64,000 bases of DNA from Actinopolymorpha alba DSM 45243 (GTDB taxonomy: Bacteria > Actinomycetota > Actinomycetes > Propionibacteriales > Actinopolymorphaceae): positions 1 through 64,000 of the forward strand of contig NZ_KB892708.1 in the NCBI RefSeq assembly GCF_000373925.1. Direction: 5' to 3'. Shown piece by piece: positions 42,446-50,193 of the stretch. Every line of letters begins with the position of its first letter. Positions within the stretch are counted from its first letter, which is position 1. The position numbers and the translations under genes were made by a program. The notes under the pieces were generated by a model. That model ran no database searches. It saw only the letters and a list, made by a program, of their open reading frames with translations, and was not told where the DNA came from.

Positions 42446-43729
42446 TCAGGGCGTCGGCCAGCCCGGGATGGGGAACGCGCTGGTGAACTCCCGGATCTCG
42501 GCGGCGATCCGGTCGAGGCTGTCACCGTCGTCCTTCTTGCCCGCCTCGACCGCCTCGTCCATCCAGGCCGCGATCCGGGGCATGTGCTCGGGGGCCATGC
42601 CGCGGGTGGTGACGGCCGGCGTGCCGATCCGGATGCCGGACGGGGACCAGGGCTTGCGCGGGTCGAACGGCACGGTGTTGAAGTTGAGCTCGATGCCGGC
42701 CCGGTCCAGGGCCTTCGCCGCCGGCTTACCAGCGACGTCCTTGTTGGTCAGGTCGATGAGGATCAGGTGGTTGTCGGTGCCACCAGAGACGAGGTCGAAG
42801 CCCCGCTCGGCGAGCGCCTCGGCCAGCGCCTTCGCGTTGGCGACGATCTGGCTGGCGTACAGCCGGAACTCCTCGGTCGCCGCCTCCTTGAGCGCCACCG
42901 CGATCGCCGCGGTGGTGTGGTTGTGCGGACCGCCCTGCAGGCCGGGGAAGACGGCCTTGTCGATCGCCTTCGCGTGCTCCTCGGTGGTCATCAGCATCGC
43001 GCCGCGCGGGCCACGCAGGGTCTTGTGTGTCGTGGTCGAGATGACCTCGGCGTGCCCAACTGGGGTCGGGTGCACCCCACCGGCGACAAGGCCGGCGATG
43101 TGGGCGATGTCGGCGACGAGCAGCGCGCCCACCTCACGGGCGATCGCCGAGAACGCCGGGAAGTCGATCAGTCGCGGGATCGCGGTGCCACCGCAGAAGA
43201 TCAGCTTGGGGCGTTCCTTCTGGGCGATGTCGCGCACCTGGTCCATGTCGATCCGGCCGGTCTCGTGGCCGACGCCGTAGTGGACCGGCCGGAACCACGT
43301 GCCGGTCGCCGACACGGGAGAGCCGTGGGTGAGGTGGCCGCCGTGCGCGAGCTCCAGGGACAGGAAGGTGTCACCCGGCTGCATGAACGCGAGGTAGATC
43401 GCGAGGTTGGCCGGGGATCCGGAGTACGGCTGGACGTTGGCGTGGTCGACACCGAACAACGACTTGGCCCGGGAGATGGCCAGCTCCTCGACCTCGTCGA
43501 TGAACTGCTGGCCCTCGTAGTAGCGCTTGTGGGCGTACCCCTCGGAGTACTTGTTGGTGAGGAGCGTGCCGGTCGCGTCGAGAACGGCCCGGGACACGTA
43601 GTTTTCGCTCGGAATCAGCCGGATCTTCTCGAACTGCCGGCGACCCTCTGCGTCGATGAGCTCGGCGAGTTGCGGGTCGGACTCGGCCAGCCGGGCGGTG
43701 AGATCCAGCGGGGTCGTGCGGTCTGTCAT
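42446..43729 (-). CDS. glyA: Serine hydroxymethyltransferase
   Basis: 427 residues from ATG 43729, preceded by an ideal aggagga ribosome site. The PLP-lysine motif TTTHKTLRGPRGA, and YSEGYAHKRYYEGQQFIDEVE near the N-terminus, are diagnostic. The enzyme interconverts serine and glycine and loads tetrahydrofolate with a one-carbon unit. The leader holds a ZTP riboswitch, which links expression to one-carbon shortage. Length and motifs are complete. Confidence 0.96.
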   Translation of the reverse strand: MTDRTTPLDLTARLAESDPQLAELIDAEGRRQFEKIRLIPSENYVSRAVLDATGTLLTNKYSEGYAHKRYYEGQQFIDEVEELAISRAKSLFGVDHANVQPYSGSPANLAIYLAFMQPGDTFLSLELAHGGHLTHGSPVSATGTWFRPVHYGVGHETGRIDMDQVRDIAQKERPKLIFCGGTAIPRLIDFPAFSAIAREVGALLVADIAHIAGLVAGGVHPTPVGHAEVISTTTHKTLRGPRGAMLMTTEEHAKAIDKAVFPGLQGGPHNHTTAAIAVALKEAATEEFRLYASQIVANAKALAEALAERGFDLVSGGTDNHLILIDLTNKDVAGKPAAKALDRAGIELNFNTVPFDPRKPWSPSGIRIGTPAVTTRGMAPEHMPRIAAWMDEAVEAGKKDDGDSLDRIAAEIREFTSAFPIPGWPTP

Positions 43730-43768
43730 CGTCTCCTCCTGGGTCATGTGGGGCGGCTGTGCTGACCC

Positions 43769-43868
43769 AGGCACCCAGGCGCGCGGTGCCCCTGCTCGGT
43801 CGTACGGACTGCGTGCGTACGCCGCTCCCCGGTGGTTACTTCCACCTTGCTCGCGCCAGTCGCGGCAG
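43769..43868 (-). ncRNA. ZTP (pfl) riboswitch upstream of glyA
   Basis: On the reverse strand the aptamer blocks occur in the right order: GCGACTGGCG, GGTGGAA with AACCACC closing a hairpin, then CGGGGAGCGG and, after a variable stem, CGCGCCTGGGTGCC. These match the pfl motif, where ZTP/ZMP signals folate shortage. It ends about 40 bases before ATG 43729, so expression would be switched in the leader. Confidence 0.85.
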
Positions 43869-43876
43869 CCACGAGC

Positions 43877-45577
43877 CTAGTGCACCGGCTCGAAGGCCCG
43901 GTCGACGATGGCCGCCGTCTCGATGCCGCGGGGGAGCGTGCCGTAGGTCGTGCCCCAGTCCCGGCCGAGGCGGGTCGCGCAGAATGCGTCCGCCACCGCG
44001 GGCGGACCGAAGCGTACGAGCAGTGCGCCCTGCAGGATCAGCGCCAGGCGTTCGGCCAACCGGCGGGCCGCGACCTCTGGCTGCTCCAGGTCGGCCAGCG
44101 AGGTGAGGACGTCCTCAACGGCCCGGTCGAGGCGCGGGTCGGCGCCCCGCACCGGGGCCACTTCACCGAGCCAGGCGTCGACGGCGGCGGGTTCGCGTTG
44201 CAGTGCCCGGAGGACGTCGAGCGCCTGGATGGTGCCTGCCCCCTCCCAGATGGAGTTGAGCGGCGACTCCCGGAAGAGCAGGGACATGCCGGAGTCCTCG
44301 ACGTAGCCGTTGCCGCCGAGGCACTCCAGGGCTTCGGCGGCGAACCCGGGCGCCCGCTTGCAGACGAGGTACTTCGCCGCCGGCAGGGCGATCCGGAGCA
44401 GGGCCTGCTCGCGGGCACTCGACGCGGCGTCGACACCGTGGGCGAGCCGCAGCGCGAGGAGCGTGGCCGCCTCCTGTTCGACGGCGAGGTCGGCGAGCAC
44501 GTTCGTCATCGCCGGCTTGTCGACCAACGGTCCGCCGAACGCCTGCCGGTGCCGGGCGTGCCAGATCGCCTCGGTGAGTGCCCGCCGCATGAGCGCGGCC
44601 GAGCCGATGACGCAGTCGAGCCGGGTCGCCGCCACCATCGCGATGATCGTCGCCACGCCACGCCCCTCCTCGCCCAGGCGCCGCGCCCAGGTCGACGCGA
44701 ACTCCACCTCAGCCGACGCGTTGGAGCGGTTGCCGAGCTTGTCCTTGAGCCGGACCAGCCGGAAGACGTTGCGGCTGCCGTCCGGCAGGACGCGGGGGAC
44801 AGCGAAGCAGGTGAGCCCGTCGGGTGCCTGCGCGAGCACGAGGAACAGATCGCTCGTCGGCGCGGAACAGAACCACTTGTGCCCGGTGAGGACGTAGTCG
44901 CCGTGCGACCCGACCGGATCCGCCCGCGTGGTGTTGGCGCGTACGTCCGAACCGCCCTGCTTCTCGGTCATGGCCATCCCGGCGAGCGCGCCGCGCTTCT
45001 CGCCGGCCGGGCGGAGACCGGGGTCGTACGCCGTCGAGGCGAGCTTGGGTACCCACTCGTCCGCGAGACCGGGGTCGGTGCGCAGCGCGGGAACGGCGGC
45101 GTACGTCATCGAGACGGGGCAGCCGTGGCCGGCCTCGGCCTGGCTCCAGAGATAGAAGCCGGCCGCCCGGGTGAGATGCGCGGAGGGTTCGTCCGACGTC
45201 CATGGGGTGGCGTGGAGCCCCCACCCGACAGCGCGTCCGAGGAGTTCGTGCCAGGCCGGATGGAACTCCACCTCGTCGACGCGCCGGCCGTACCTGTCGT
45301 GGCTGACGAGCCGCGGCGGATGCCGGTGGGCGTCGAACGCCCAGGCCCGCGCCCGCGCGGACCCGGCGAGCGCGCCGATCTCCGCGAGCCGAGACCCGGC
45401 CGCACCGTCAAGGGCGGGTTGCGCCCAACGGTGCAGCGCCTCGCCGAGCGCGGCGTCAGCCGACAGCGCGTCGTACGGCTCCAGCGGTGGCGGCTGGTTG
45501 GTCACGGCATGCGTCTCGCCCTGCTCGTGCCGGACGGGTGGGCGTTGGGGCGAGGTAGCGGGCTGTCCAGCGTCCAT
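43877..45577 (-). CDS. Acyl-CoA dehydrogenase family protein, AidB-like
   Basis: 566 residues, longer than standard acyl-CoA dehydrogenases (about 380), with the N-terminal extension of the AidB group (SHDRYGRRVDEVEFHPAWHELL). The FAD-domain signatures AMTEKQGGSDVRANTT and, near the C-terminus, ECLGGNGYVEDSGMSLLFRESPLNSIWEGAGTIQALD are typical of AidB. Members may protect DNA from alkylation or act as isovaleryl-CoA dehydrogenases; which applies is unclear. A TACGGT box at 45584-45589 ends six bases before ATG 45577, suggesting a leaderless message. GTG 45505 is a weaker alternative. Confidence 0.85.
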   Translation of the reverse strand: MDAGQPATSPQRPPVRHEQGETHAVTNQPPPLEPYDALSADAALGEALHRWAQPALDGAAGSRLAEIGALAGSARARAWAFDAHRHPPRLVSHDRYGRRVDEVEFHPAWHELLGRAVGWGLHATPWTSDEPSAHLTRAAGFYLWSQAEAGHGCPVSMTYAAVPALRTDPGLADEWVPKLASTAYDPGLRPAGEKRGALAGMAMTEKQGGSDVRANTTRADPVGSHGDYVLTGHKWFCSAPTSDLFLVLAQAPDGLTCFAVPRVLPDGSRNVFRLVRLKDKLGNRSNASAEVEFASTWARRLGEEGRGVATIIAMVAATRLDCVIGSAALMRRALTEAIWHARHRQAFGGPLVDKPAMTNVLADLAVEQEAATLLALRLAHGVDAASSAREQALLRIALPAAKYLVCKRAPGFAAEALECLGGNGYVEDSGMSLLFRESPLNSIWEGAGTIQALDVLRALQREPAAVDAWLGEVAPVRGADPRLDRAVEDVLTSLADLEQPEVAARRLAERLALILQGALLVRFGPPAVADAFCATRLGRDWGTTYGTLPRGIETAAIVDRAFEPVH

Positions 45578-45583
45578 GAGGCC

Positions 45584-45589
45584 ACCGTA
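45584..45589 (-). promoter_or_regulatory. -10 box of a probable leaderless promoter
   Basis: TACGGT on the reverse strand ends six bases before ATG 45577, the same arrangement as before the peptidase gene (4407) and the YihY gene (51999). Confidence 0.5.
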
Positions 45590-45611
45590 GGCCCCCTTGA
45601 CCGAGGGTTGA

Positions 45612-45690
45612 GAGGGCTGCGAGGGATTCCCTCGACGGACTGCTCGCAGGCTCCCTTGATGTCTCGTCGAGCGAATCCCTCGCAGCCCTC
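45612..45690. terminator. Long hairpin behind the membrane operon, 26-bp arms
   Basis: Arms 45612-45637 and 45665-45690 match at 25 of 26 positions with a 27-base loop. It lies 51 bp beyond the end of the four-gene operon and before the acyl-CoA dehydrogenase promoter, so it probably terminates that operon. Confidence 0.72.
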
Positions 45691-45740
45691 GCCGTCGTCA
45701 GCGAGCGCCGTGGTCAGTGAGCGCGGTGGTCGGTGTGGGG

Positions 45741-47039
45741 TCAGCTGGCGAAGAGGAGGAACAGGCCGCCGACCGTGTAGCCGACCATCACCAGGAGCAG
45801 CGGAACCTGGCCGGCGAGCTGTTGATCCCTGGGCAGGAGGCGTAGCGCGCCGTCGTGGGCCGCCGTCACACCGGCCAGGTGACCGCCGAGCACCCCACCA
45901 AGCTGGAACGCGGCGACGATGGCCGCGGTGGTGAGGGATTCGTCCGGTGTCGCGCCGGCGAGACCGAGGGGGTTCCAGCCGAGGCCGAACGGATCGGAGG
46001 CGAGGATCAACGCTCGCTGCCCTTCGACGACCAGCAGCGAGTAGTAGTGCGCAAGCAGGTACCCCGCGACCACGGGCACGAGCGAGTGGGCGAGCCCGCC
46101 CGAGAGCCCCGACCGGGAGGTGGTGCTCAGGTAGCTCGCCGCGACGACGCCGCACATGAGGAGGAGCCCGGCGGTCGCCGTGACCGGCACCGGCAGCGGG
46201 AGGGCCTGCGTGAGGCGCGCCCAGGCCGGCGTCGCGCCCAGACTGTCGTACGCCGTGGAGCCCAGGCAGACGGCGATCACCGCGACGAGGCCCGGGCGTA
46301 CCGCCAGAGCGGCGAGGCCGTCGAACGGATTGCGTACGACAAGCCGACCGTCGTCGCGCCGACCAAGCGGCGCCAGATGCCCGAGCAGGGTGGAGTAGAC
46401 CTCGAAGCCGTCAGCCCGCTCGAACCACCGGTCCCCGTAGACGAGCGCCCCGACCAGTTGGCAGGCGGCGTACGTGACGAAGAAGAGTGCGATGACCCGG
46501 GGCGACGTACGCCCGGGAGCGACGAGCTCCAGCCAGACGAAGGCGAGGAGCCCCGCGGCCGCCGGCCAGTGGCCGAGCCGTTCCGGATAGGGCCGAAGAC
46601 CCGACGCCGCCGGTAGTCCGGGCAGGCTGGCGAGGAGACGGTGCACGAGCCGGAGTGGGTTCGCGGTCCGCCACACCGGGCCCACCAGTATCGAGGCGAC
46701 CGGGATGCCGACCCAGAAGAGCACGTACGCGACGTACGGCGCGAGGTTGCGGTCATCGTCGGGTCCGGCCACCGCGACCAGGCCGGTGAACACCGCCAGT
46801 GCCAGGGCGCAGGCCCGCACCGCCTGGGGGATTAGGGCGCTGGCGCCGAGAACCTGGAGTACGCCGGGCAGCGGCCGACCGGCGGCGGAGCCCCGGAAGC
46901 GCGGCGTCCGCCACAGCACGCCCAGGCCGAGGAACGACACGAGCAAGGCGAGCGCGGCACCCTGGAGGACCAGGTCGAGCGGCAGCGGTAGGTCCGTACG
47001 CTCGCCGATGCCGTGGGCGAGGACTGTCTCCCACCTCAC
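45741..47039 (-). CDS. Uncharacterised polytopic membrane protein (last gene of four-gene operon)
   Basis: 432 residues with about eleven hydrophobic segments, including VLQGAALALLVSFLGLGVLW and ending LLLVMVGYTVGGLFLLFAS. No transporter signature (Walker, MFS motif A, sodium-symport) is recognised. Conserved-looking polar residues lie inside membrane segments (HYYSLLV, DPFGLGWNPLGLAG). It overlaps the lipoprotein gene by 4 bp. Function is unknown; by context it works with the three exported or membrane proteins of the operon. Confidence 0.75.
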   Translation of the reverse strand: MRWETVLAHGIGERTDLPLPLDLVLQGAALALLVSFLGLGVLWRTPRFRGSAAGRPLPGVLQVLGASALIPQAVRACALALAVFTGLVAVAGPDDDRNLAPYVAYVLFWVGIPVASILVGPVWRTANPLRLVHRLLASLPGLPAASGLRPYPERLGHWPAAAGLLAFVWLELVAPGRTSPRVIALFFVTYAACQLVGALVYGDRWFERADGFEVYSTLLGHLAPLGRRDDGRLVVRNPFDGLAALAVRPGLVAVIAVCLGSTAYDSLGATPAWARLTQALPLPVPVTATAGLLLMCGVVAASYLSTTSRSGLSGGLAHSLVPVVAGYLLAHYYSLLVVEGQRALILASDPFGLGWNPLGLAGATPDESLTTAAIVAAFQLGGVLGGHLAGVTAAHDGALRLLPRDQQLAGQVPLLLVMVGYTVGGLFLLFAS

Positions 47040-47443
47040 CGGACGACCAGTTGGAGCAGCAGCGTCTCAGGGTGCGCCTCCACGTCGAAGCGCCCGGCCC
47101 GGTCGACGGTGAACGCGAACACCGCGGGCTGACCGGGGCGCGCCTGGCCCTCCAGGTCGTACCCGTGGACGTGGATGTCCGTGGGCTCCGAGCTGTGGAC
47201 GGTGAGCCGCACCTGTTGGCCACGGGGTAGCTCCACCCGGCGTGGTGGGGGACTGACCCGCCCCTGGTCGACGGAGACGGTGATGGTCGTGGTGGTTGTG
47301 GAGGTCGTGATGGCAGGACCCGCTGACGGACCCTCGCCGGTCGCTGGCGCGGGGGCCGCGCAACCGGCCAGCAGGGCGACCACACTGAGCGCGAGGGCGA
47401 GCCGGAATCGGTGAACCACAAGGCGGACGGCAGGCACGCTCAC
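47036..47443 (-). CDS. Small lipoprotein with cupredoxin-like domain
   Basis: 135 residues from GTG 47443. Residues 1-28 form a lipoprotein signal with lipobox LLAGC. After a Thr-rich linker, about 85 residues (ITVSVDQGRVSPPPRRVELPRGQQVRLTV, then PTDIHVHGYD, ending with FDVEAHPETLLLQLVV) have the beta-sandwich pattern of EfeO-type cupredoxin-like domains. There is no cysteine, so a type I copper site is absent, but several histidines could bind metal. Overlaps both neighbours by 4 bp. Confidence 0.72.
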   Translation of the reverse strand: MSVPAVRLVVHRFRLALALSVVALLAGCAAPAPATGEGPSAGPAITTSTTTTTITVSVDQGRVSPPPRRVELPRGQQVRLTVHSSEPTDIHVHGYDLEGQARPGQPAVFAFTVDRAGRFDVEAHPETLLLQLVVR

Positions 47444-48345
47444 GTCGACTCCGTCGCGCCCGGCAGGGGTTCGGAACCACTCAACTGCCGGCGCATGCCG
47501 ACGAACCCGCCGGCCGCGAGCCCCGCGCCCCCGCCAAGGGTGCTGGCCAGGAGCAGCCGGTCAGTGCTGGCTGGCCAGGCGAACGGAAGCTCGGAGTAGC
47601 CGAAGCTGCCGAAGTCCGGGAGCGCGGCGACGACGAGGGCGGCTCCCACCACGGCGGCCACGAAGGCGGTGTGGGTGGAACGGCGGGCGGCGGCGACCAC
47701 GGTCGCGGCCCCGAGCGGCCAGCACACCAGTCCCACCCCGCTGGCACCGAGGAAGAGTGAGACGAACGGCTGCCCGGTGACAGCCAACGCCGAGCCCGCG
47801 ACGTGTGCGACGTGCGCGCCGGTCACCGCGACCACGCCGGCGGCCAGGCCCGCGCGCCACCACGGGACCCGGCCGAGCAGGCTTCCGGTGATCGCGAGGC
47901 CGGCGATGAGGAGCCACCACGGCAGCGGCGAGGGTCCTGGCCGCCACTCGATCTGGCCGACCACCGCGGAGGTCCCTTCCGTCGTACGGACCGGAATCCG
48001 CCAGCGACCCTCGGCGGCGCGGCCGTCTGCCAGCGGTGGTGGCTGGGTGCGCGGGTCGGTGAGACGCACGGTGTCGCCCGCACGGACCACCCGCGATGGG
48101 TCACCCGCCCGATCCGGGAGCACCGTGACATCGGCCGTTCCAGCGTTGCGGAGTTGGAGTTGCGTGCCGTTGTTGACCATGCGGGCGCTGAGTCCGGTCA
48201 CCGGCGGGGTGATCCCGGTGACCTCGACCCGGTGGTCGCGCGGCGTCAGACCTCCGGCGTGGGCGAAGGCGGGTGACGCCGGCGCGAGCACCATCACGAC
48301 GATCGCCGCCACCAGACCGACCCGCCGCGACCGGCGTGCCCTCAC
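47440..48345 (-). CDS. Exported/membrane protein with N-terminal extracellular domain
   Basis: 301 residues from GTG 48345, which overlaps the upstream stop by 4 bp. A signal peptide (RRVGLVAAIVVMVLAPASPAFA) is followed by a mature start AHAGGLTPRDH, then an extracellular beta-rich domain to about residue 145 and about five transmembrane segments (WWLLIAGLAITGSLLG onward). The histidine at mature position 2 recalls CopC-like copper proteins, which is only a hint. Function unknown. Confidence 0.7.
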   Translation of the reverse strand: MRARRSRRVGLVAAIVVMVLAPASPAFAHAGGLTPRDHRVEVTGITPPVTGLSARMVNNGTQLQLRNAGTADVTVLPDRAGDPSRVVRAGDTVRLTDPRTQPPPLADGRAAEGRWRIPVRTTEGTSAVVGQIEWRPGPSPLPWWLLIAGLAITGSLLGRVPWWRAGLAAGVVAVTGAHVAHVAGSALAVTGQPFVSLFLGASGVGLVCWPLGAATVVAAARRSTHTAFVAAVVGAALVVAALPDFGSFGYSELPFAWPASTDRLLLASTLGGGAGLAAGGFVGMRRQLSGSEPLPGATEST

Positions 48346-49436
48346 GTCCGTACGACCGGACGCTGTCCGGCGACCACTCCAGGGACGCAGAGAACGGCGA
48401 GCAGCAACCCGTGGAGAGCGGCGACGATCGGTACGCCCGTCCACAGCTCCACGATGGATGGCAGCCGTCCGACGGAGACGGAGGCGAAGCCAAGGTAAAC
48501 GGTCCAGGTGACGAACGGCGCCAGCATCGCGAACCCGATGAACGTCGTACGCCGCTCCGCCGCGGGCCGGAGCCAGAGCAGCAGCAGGTCGACGAGCACC
48601 CCCGCGACCACGATCGCCGCGAGCGTCGCGAGATTGCTGAACGCCGTGAGCGCGCCGGAAACAATGGCGCAGACGGCATACAGCAGGGTGGCGAAGCCGG
48701 GTGGCACCTGCCAGCGGCGGGCGAGCAGCAGGATCGGTGCGAGCAGGAGCAGGTTGGCGGCGACGATGCTGATGGCCAGCTGGGCGCCGCCGGCGTCGCC
48801 TTCCTGGTTGGAGAAGGCCGTCACGATGTGGATCCCGCCCCACTGCAGGGGATTGCCGTACGACATGAAGAGCAGGATGAGCGAGGCGGCGAAGGCGAGC
48901 CCGAGCAGCCCCGGCAGGAGCCGGCGGAACGACGGCGCCGTCCCCGTGGTGGGGTTCGACCACGCCGACCGCAGCGGCGCGGTGAGGATCACGATCATCG
49001 AGGTGATCAGTACGAGGTGGCTCGGGCTGAAGAGGATCGTGATGTTCTGCTCGATGCCGAGCAGCGTGTGCCAGATGAAGTCGGCGACACCGCCGGCCGC
49101 GAACACCGGCAGGGCGATGACCGCGAGCCCGTATCCCAGGGGGATCGCGGCGAGCCCCCGGCGACCTGCCGCCAGGTTGCGCCAGACGAGCCACAGGATC
49201 CAAATCGCGGTGGCGGTGAAGCCAGAGTAGAACACGCCGTGCCACGGGGTGAAGAACGACTCGAGTTCCGGGACGTTGCTGTGCGCCCACGCGTCGAGGA
49301 AGAGCCCGACACCGAACCACACACCGAGCAGGCTCGTCACCAGATCGGCGCGGTACGTCGGCGCTGAGCGCGGCTCTCCCGAATCCACGAGCCATGCGCG
49401 GATGCCAACACCGGGCCGGTTCGCCACGATCGCCAT
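48342..49436 (-). CDS. Uncharacterised polytopic membrane protein (first gene of four-gene operon)
   Basis: 364 residues from ATG 49436, with a ggaggga ribosome site. About nine to ten membrane segments are predicted by eye. Histidines lie in or beside membrane segments in WHGVFYSG, ADFIWHTLLG and SPSHLVL, a pattern suggestive of metal or heme contact but unproven. It is the promoter-proximal gene of the operon, and the next start overlaps its stop. A two-component system ends 110 bp upstream on the same strand. Confidence 0.72.
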   Translation of the reverse strand: MAIVANRPGVGIRAWLVDSGEPRSAPTYRADLVTSLLGVWFGVGLFLDAWAHSNVPELESFFTPWHGVFYSGFTATAIWILWLVWRNLAAGRRGLAAIPLGYGLAVIALPVFAAGGVADFIWHTLLGIEQNITILFSPSHLVLITSMIVILTAPLRSAWSNPTTGTAPSFRRLLPGLLGLAFAASLILLFMSYGNPLQWGGIHIVTAFSNQEGDAGGAQLAISIVAANLLLLAPILLLARRWQVPPGFATLLYAVCAIVSGALTAFSNLATLAAIVVAGVLVDLLLLWLRPAAERRTTFIGFAMLAPFVTWTVYLGFASVSVGRLPSIVELWTGVPIVAALHGLLLAVLCVPGVVAGQRPVVRT

Positions 49437-49507
49437 GCGTGTTCCCTCCCTCGACAGTGGTGCTGTGGAAGGGATCTTCGCCCGATCTGGACGCGGGCGG
49501 AAGCGAG

Positions 49508-49533
49508 CCAGCACGCAGGGGTCTACGTGCTAG
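49508..49533 (-). terminator. Hairpin between the two-component system and the membrane operon
   Basis: agcacg at 49510-49515 and cgtgct at 49526-49531 pair, extended by flanking gcc/ggc-type bases. It lies just beyond the response-regulator stop codon and would separate the two operons. No T-tract. Confidence 0.5.
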
Positions 49534-49545
49534 CCGTACCTCGGG

Positions 49546-50193
49546 TCACGCGTTGAGGTAGCGCAGGACGGCGAGGACCCGGCGGTGGTCGTTCGGACCT
49601 GCCGACAGGCGCAGCTTGGTGAAGATGTTGGTGCAGTGTTTCTCGACCGTGCGTTCGGCGATGTGCAGGCGCTCGGCGATGGCGCGGTTGGTGCGGCCCT
49701 CCGCCATCAGGCCCAGAATCGTGCGCTCCCGGTCGGTCAGGGTGGTCATCGGATCGTCCTGCTGGCGGTGCCGGCCGACCAGTTGGTCAACGACGACGGG
49801 ATCGAACGCCGATCCGCGTGAGCCCACCTGCCGGATCGCCGCCGTGAACTCCTCGAGGTCTGACACCCGGTCCTTGAGGAGGTAGCCGACGCCCTCGGCT
49901 CCGGTGTCGAGCAGCTCCACCGCGTAGCTCACCCGGACGTACTGCGAGAGCACGAGAACGCCGGTGTCAGGGTGGCGTTGACGCAGCAGGCGAGCGGCCC
50001 GGAGGCCCTCGTCAGTGCGGGTCGGTGGGAGCCGGATGTCGACGATCGCGACGTCGGGACGATGGCGGCCGACGGCACCGAGCAGCTCACTGGCGTCCTC
50101 GACGCTGGCCACCACGTCGAAGCCGGCCTCCTGCAGCAGGCGGACCAGACCCTCGCGTAGCAGCGTGGAATCCTCCGCGATCACGACCCGCAC
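49546..50193 (-). CDS. NarL/LuxR family response regulator
   Basis: 215 residues from GTG 50193. The receiver domain has VVIAEDSTLLREGLVRLL, the phospho-acceptor aspartate in VAIVDIRLPP and the lysine in YLLKDRV. The C-terminal LuxR helix-turn-helix is LTDRERTILGLMAEGRTNRAIAERLHIAERTVEKHCTNIFTKL. It overlaps the histidine kinase gene by 13 bp and is the output half of the pair. Its targets may include the downstream membrane operon. Confidence 0.93.
   Translation of the reverse strand: MRVVIAEDSTLLREGLVRLLQEAGFDVVASVEDASELLGAVGRHRPDVAIVDIRLPPTRTDEGLRAARLLRQRHPDTGVLVLSQYVRVSYAVELLDTGAEGVGYLLKDRVSDLEEFTAAIRQVGSRGSAFDPVVVDQLVGRHRQQDDPMTTLTDRERTILGLMAEGRTNRAIAERLHIAERTVEKHCTNIFTKLRLSAGPNDHRRVLAVLRYLNA

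Noticed and set aside
42218-45934. Long plus-strand frames opposite glyA and the acyl-CoA dehydrogenase
   Set aside because: Both are antisense to complete, motif-bearing enzymes.
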